Shown here piece after piece: positions 6,567-7,806 of a stretch of 7,806 bases of DNA. Numbering within the stretch: the stretch's first letter is position 1; every line of letters begins with the position of its first letter. The stretch is from Clostridia bacterium. Lineage in GTDB: Bacteria; Bacillota; Clostridia; DSM-8532. The position numbers and the translations under genes are program-made. The notes beneath the pieces were generated by a model that saw only the letters and a program-made list of their open reading frames with translations, made no database searches and was not told the DNA's origin. Location of the stretch: assembly GCA_026418215.1 (NCBI GenBank), contig JAOABT010000287.1, positions 1 through 7,806 of the forward strand, given 5' to 3'.

Positions 6567-6596
6567 TTGAAAATGACCCCTGCGTGGTATTATAAT
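6567..6596 (+). promoter_or_regulatory. Sigma-A-type promoter of the antiporter-subunit gene
   Basis: TTGAAA (6567-6572) and TATAAT (6591-6596) lie 18 bp apart, a strong housekeeping-type promoter. Transcription would start near 6603, leaving a leader of about 70 bases before the GTG start. That leader opens with a small GGCT/AGCC hairpin (6606-6620). Confidence 0.65.
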
Positions 6597-6632
6597 TGAT
6601 TTTGTGGCTTTGTGCGAGCCCTGGTGTCTACA

Positions 6633-6645
6633 GTATAGTGTATAC
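6633..6645. promoter_or_regulatory. Dyad in the leader, possible operator
   Basis: GTATA-GTG-TATAC is an inverted repeat just downstream of the predicted transcription start, flanked by TCTA (6627-6630) and TAGA (6647-6650), which nearly continue the symmetry. A repressor bound here would block the promoter at 6567-6596. The regulator is not identified, and AT-rich dyads of this size also arise by chance. Confidence 0.3.
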
Positions 6646-6672
6646 ATAGAAAGCATTATTAGAGGTGGCATT

Positions 6673-7806
6673 GTGGATTGTGTTTTGTTTTTAGTACTAT
6701 TCCCCCTACTAGCAGCAACCTTGTTGCTATTTGTCAAAAATGACGTCCTCAGAGGGATAATTGTCAGACTGTCAGCTCTGGTTATCGGGGCTGCTGCCAT
6801 TTATACCTCCATCCTGTATTTTAAGGACGGCTTGAAGCTTTCGTTCCATAACGAGCTTATCAACTATGGAATGATGGCGATTGAAGTGGCGCTGGCCATT
6901 GTGGTCATAGCCATGAGCATCAAGCATAAAAAGTACCTGGCGGTGCTTTTGGTGCTTGTTCAGACGCCCCTTGTCCTGTGGTTTGAGTTTGCTCATGGGC
7001 ACGGAATCGAAGTTGAGAACGATGTCATCATCGACAAGTTCTCACTCATCATGATTTTGATTACCGGTATCATCGGCAGCTTGATTTGTGTTTACGCCCT
7101 GCAGTACATGAAGGATTTCCATCATCATCACCATGAGGTGAAGGACAGAAGACCTTTCTTCTTCTTCCTGCTGTTTGTCTTCCTTTCTGCGATGTTTGGT
7201 ATTCTTCTGTCCAACAACCTTATCTGGATGTACTTCTTCTGGGAAATCACAACCCTGTGCTCTTTCCTGTTGATTGGCTACACCAAGGCGGACATCGCCA
7301 TCAAAAACTCCTTTAAGGCTATCATCATGAACCTTCTTGGCGGTTTTGGCTTTGCGCTTGCCATTGTCATCATAGGGCTCAACCATCAAACCCTTGAGCT
7401 CAGCAAATTTATCGGCCTCGGCATTGGTAAGGCCGGCGTTGATTTGTTGATTCCTGCGGTGCTTCTAGCTATTGCAGGCCTCACCAAGTCAGCCCAGATG
7501 CCTTTCTCCGGCTGGCTCTTAGGCGCCATGGTAGCGCCCACCCCAACCTCGGCACTTCTGCACTCCTCAACCATGGTTAAGGCCGGTGTGTTCCTCCTGA
7601 TCAGGCTTGCCCCGATCCTCGGCTTTAATGTAGCCGGTATCATGGTGATGATGGTAGGCGGCATCACCTTCCTGATTGCCTCGCTGATTGCCATTACACA
7701 GTCGGACGGAAAGAAGGTTCTGGCTTACTCAACGGTTGCCAACCTTGGTCTGATTGTTGCCTGTGCGGGCATCGGCTCCTATGAATCCATCTGGGCCGGC
7801 ATCCTG
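6673..7806 (+). CDS. NuoL/MrpA-like proton-conducting membrane subunit (partial, runs off window end)
   Basis: The first 378 residues of a polytopic membrane protein of the complex I/Mrp antiporter family (Proton_antipo_M), which moves H+ or Na+ across the cytoplasmic membrane in NADH dehydrogenases, Mrp antiporters and energy-converting hydrogenases. E191 in MYFFWEITTLCSFLLIGY is the conserved membrane glutamate of TM5; K272 in GLTKSAQMPFSGWL is the TM7 lysine; LLHSSTMVKAG (H297, K303) and DGKKVLAYST (346-354) are further signatures. About ten hydrophobic segments are visible. Five histidines in a row (150-154) lie in the loop before RRPFFFFLLF. The GTG start at 6673 follows GAGGTGG (6662-6668) closely; no ATG fits. 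Which complex it serves depends on genes beyond the window; in Clostridia a hydrogenase-type or Mrp-type operon is the likely setting. Confidence 0.9.
   Translation, partial: MDCVLFLVLFPLLAATLLLFVKNDVLRGIIVRLSALVIGAAAIYTSILYFKDGLKLSFHNELINYGMMAIEVALAIVVIAMSIKHKKYLAVLLVLVQTPLVLWFEFAHGHGIEVENDVIIDKFSLIMILITGIIGSLICVYALQYMKDFHHHHHEVKDRRPFFFFLLFVFLSAMFGILLSNNLIWMYFFWEITTLCSFLLIGYTKADIAIKNSFKAIIMNLLGGFGFALAIVIIGLNHQTLELSKFIGLGIGKAGVDLLIPAVLLAIAGLTKSAQMPFSGWLLGAMVAPTPTSALLHSSTMVKAGVFLLIRLAPILGFNVAGIMVMMVGGITFLIASLIAITQSDGKKVLAYSTVANLGLIVACAGIGSYESIWAGIL

Overview
The window (7806 bp, about 45% GC by eye) looks like chromosome from an anaerobic Firmicute of the class Clostridia. Evidence: AGGAGG-type ribosome binding sites, sigma-A-like promoters (TATAAT), a UPF0237/UPF0210 gene pair, a DUF951 gene, and a NuoL/MrpA-like antiporter subunit of the kind found in clostridial energy-converting hydrogenase or Mrp-type operons. 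The exact genus cannot be told from this window. All recognised genes are on the + strand.

Layout. (1) 1-542: the last ~180 codons of murA (peptidoglycan precursor synthesis), cut by the window edge. (2) 566-1156: a YfbR-type HD 5'-deoxynucleotidase 23 bp behind murA, probably co-transcribed. (3) 1380-1829: a NUDIX hydrolase. (4) 1879-2007: a short reading frame with one in-frame TAA that looks like the decayed start of a GNAT gene. (5) 2040-3116: an intact protein of two fused GNAT acetyltransferase domains. (6) 3117-4105: about 1 kb with no recognised gene. It holds inverted repeats, a perfect 16-bp palindrome, and a possible small minus-strand ORF (3752-3958) that is followed on its own strand by a terminator-like hairpin. 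(7) 4106-5745: the ACT-domain UPF0237 gene and the UPF0210 (DUF711, 'PFL family') gene, 11 bp apart, behind an extended -10 promoter. (8) 5832-6173: an orphan STAS-domain anti-sigma-factor-antagonist-like protein, followed by a terminator. (9) 6281-6475: a DUF951 protein. (10) 6673 to the window end: the first 378 codons of a membrane proton-conducting subunit with its own promoter, probably the first gene of an operon running out of the window.

The genes form several small independent units (cell wall/nucleotide pool, acetyltransferases, an amino-acid-sensing-like pair, a STAS regulator, an ion-pumping membrane complex) and no single pathway. I found no CRISPR array, tRNA, rRNA or intact mobile element. 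The parts least explained by known families are the 1-kb gap at 3117-4105, the interrupted GNAT remnant, and the UPF0237/UPF0210 pair, which is widespread but of unknown function.
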